Origin: FEB-12 sp964503315
Lineage (GTDB): Bacteria; Zixibacteria; MSB-5A5; GN15; FEB-12
Assembly (NCBI GenBank): GCA_964503315.1
Contig: CAZCZL010000011.1
Span: forward strand, 61,937 to 125,936
DNA: 64,000 nt
Direction of reading: 5' to 3'
This document shows positions 62,876 to 64,000 of this stretch, in pieces. Under the pieces are notes generated by a model. That model did not search any database, had not been told where the DNA came from, and worked only from the letters and a program-made list of their open reading frames with translations. A program made the position numbers and the translations under genes. Position 1 is the stretch's first letter; each line of letters opens with the position of its first letter.

Positions 62876-63805
62876 CTACAACCTGAGACTGTTGATGGCA
62901 TATGCTACGCCAATTGCAATGAGCGTACTCACAAGTACATAAGCTATGGCGGATCGCTTTCCAAACTTCCCCCAGACTACGGTGATCTCCGTTATATCGG
63001 TGGTCACGCCGACCATTAGCATTACAAAAACCACCCCCAGACTAGCGCCCATCGTGTAGAGCTGACCGGCAAAGACACTGAACCCTTCCGAGCACAGTTC
63101 GATGATCGCACTGATTGGTACCGCAATCAGTATTGACCACGGAGTTTCCGTCGCTCCAAGGAACCGCTGGACAGTCGGAGTTGGTACAAATGCCGCGACC
63201 GCCGCGGCAAGCGCCAGCCCAATGATCAAGTACTTTCCAAGATCACGGAAATTATCCCAGGCGTGCCGCATTACTCCAACCAACCGATTTCGGGACGCTT
63301 GTACGTTGTCGGTCGCGCATTCATTGCAATCATCTGACGTACAGGTATCTCCAGTGTGGTTCACACTCAATTTTGGTTTGTCAATGGCCCTATGTTTCTC
63401 AAGTCTCGAAAGTACTAATCCCGATAGAAACGCTGCAATGACTGCACACGTTATCAGAAGTGCCGTGTTCGCCACGCCGAGGAAATTGCTGAGCACCAAA
63501 AACTGCGGCACGCCTGACCATGGTGTTGCCAACAAAAAGGTCAGAGCAACGGCGGTGCTCGCCCCCTTCTCGCGAAGTGAAACTGCCATGGGGATCGCTC
63601 CACACGAGCAGGTCGATGCCACCAACCCTGAGAGTGCGGCCTTCACCAAAGAGGTGATATCGTTATTGCCGAAGTGCCTTGCAATGAACGAGCGCGGGAC
63701 GAATTCGGCGACCACGCCTGCCGCCACAAACCCAACCAGGAACCAAATCCAGAGGTCGCCGATCAGTGTCGCCAGTGCGGCGAAATACTGCTCAAGATAG
63801 ATCAT
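62876..63805 (-). CDS. Permease of the ArsP/DUF318 family (metal or organoarsenical efflux)
   Basis: The 309-aa protein has about eight transmembrane helices and the family signature CSCGAIPMAVSLREKGAST, split between two helices with the conserved Cys pair, and TPWSGVPQFLVLSNFLG. A central soluble loop contains Cys-rich TCTSDDCNECATD (residues about 152-165), which could bind metal. Members export organoarsenicals or metals such as copper and zinc across the cytoplasmic membrane. No strong ribosome site precedes the ATG. It is not in an operon within the window. Confidence 0.86.
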   Translation of the reverse strand: MIYLEQYFAALATLIGDLWIWFLVGFVAAGVVAEFVPRSFIARHFGNNDITSLVKAALSGLVASTCSCGAIPMAVSLREKGASTAVALTFLLATPWSGVPQFLVLSNFLGVANTALLITCAVIAAFLSGLVLSRLEKHRAIDKPKLSVNHTGDTCTSDDCNECATDNVQASRNRLVGVMRHAWDNFRDLGKYLIIGLALAAAVAAFVPTPTVQRFLGATETPWSILIAVPISAIIELCSEGFSVFAGQLYTMGASLGVVFVMLMVGVTTDITEITVVWGKFGKRSAIAYVLVSTLIAIGVAYAINSLRL

Positions 63806-64000
63806 ATGTTGCTAACAAACCACCCAGCAACTGTTCGCGCCAGTCTTTGGTCACACTTCAAATTCGGGCCTTGCACTATGGTTGTATACGTACGAACAGC
63901 GAGTCACGTCGACTGACCACAATGCCACCGTAGTTTCCGCTGGTTGTAGCGGTCGACAAGTTCTGATCAAAGAAGGACGAAGGCATAGCGGTTGGCAGAT

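Noticed and set aside
1..64000. CRISPR arrays or Cas genes
   Set aside because: No set of regularly spaced direct repeats was seen; the RecB/Cas4-like domain at 48045 belongs to a TM0106 fusion, not a cas operon.
1..64000. Insertion sequences or transposases
   Set aside because: No transposase-like protein and no terminal inverted repeats with target duplication were recognised; the repeated units are paralogous genes or attachment-like sites.

Overview
The window looks like a chromosome segment of an uncultured bacterium of the FCB superphylum, most plausibly candidate phylum Zixibacteria. Three things point there: a type IX secretion C-terminal sorting module (gene at 26478), dockerin-type calcium repeats of the GNVN / DLSDLSLLIAYLT style (gene at 8427), and secreted proteins beginning with a YQG(R/Q)L module (genes at 1 and 55012). 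This placement is an inference from protein style; there is no rRNA or complete tRNA in the window.

Layout. (1) 1-10.6 kb, minus strand: a truncated surface protein with the start of a peptidase S74 chaperone domain, two tandem subtilisin-like lipoproteins, an Fe-S repair protein (Ric/ScdA type) and a dockerin protein. (2) 10.8-13.4 kb: an ECF sigma pseudogene, then a coupled pair (DUF1858/DUF2249 protein and DUF438-hemerythrin-PAS sensor) preceded by an FNR-like box. (3) 14-26.2 kb: a NarL-type two-component system; a convergent operon for proton-translocating transhydrogenase (split pntA, pntB) coupled to an alanine-aminotransferase-like gene; a small alarmone synthetase; and a plus-strand operon SDR - SnoaL-like lipoprotein - pirin - FMN reductase. 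(4) 26.3-53.3 kb: a 1550-residue type IX-secreted lipase-like protein and then a defence-like island. The island has a long minus-strand run (ARPP-1-like, hypothetical, 46-aa membrane peptide, NERD helicase, RmuC, unknown 434-aa protein, phospholipase-D nuclease, SNF2 helicase, YbjN-like protein, RlaP-like nucleotidyltransferase, cyclic-phosphate-processing receiver and partner). Divergent from it is a WYL regulator followed by a TM0106 nuclease-helicase, a DUF559/Vsr-like endonuclease and an excisionase-like protein. (5) 53.5-62.3 kb, minus strand: a Sel1-repeat protein, a fibre-like surface protein and a second tandem pair of subtilisin lipoproteins. (6) 62.9 kb: a metal/arsenical permease.

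Three patterns tie the regions together. Four same-strand copies of a tmRNA/tRNA 3'-end sequence with an attached arm (13.8, 26.3, 53.2, 62.7 kb) divide the window into blocks and look like accreted attachment sites. The four subtilisin lipoproteins are mosaics of each other, with a visible crossover. A 24-bp dyad lies at a similar distance upstream of the Fe-S repair gene and two of the subtilisin genes.

The best candidate for an undescribed system is the tightly coupled set at 34.8-42.0 kb: unknown 434-aa protein, two-HKD phospholipase-D nuclease, SNF2 helicase and YbjN-like protein, embedded in a WYL-controlled island and followed by two RNA-end-processing families.
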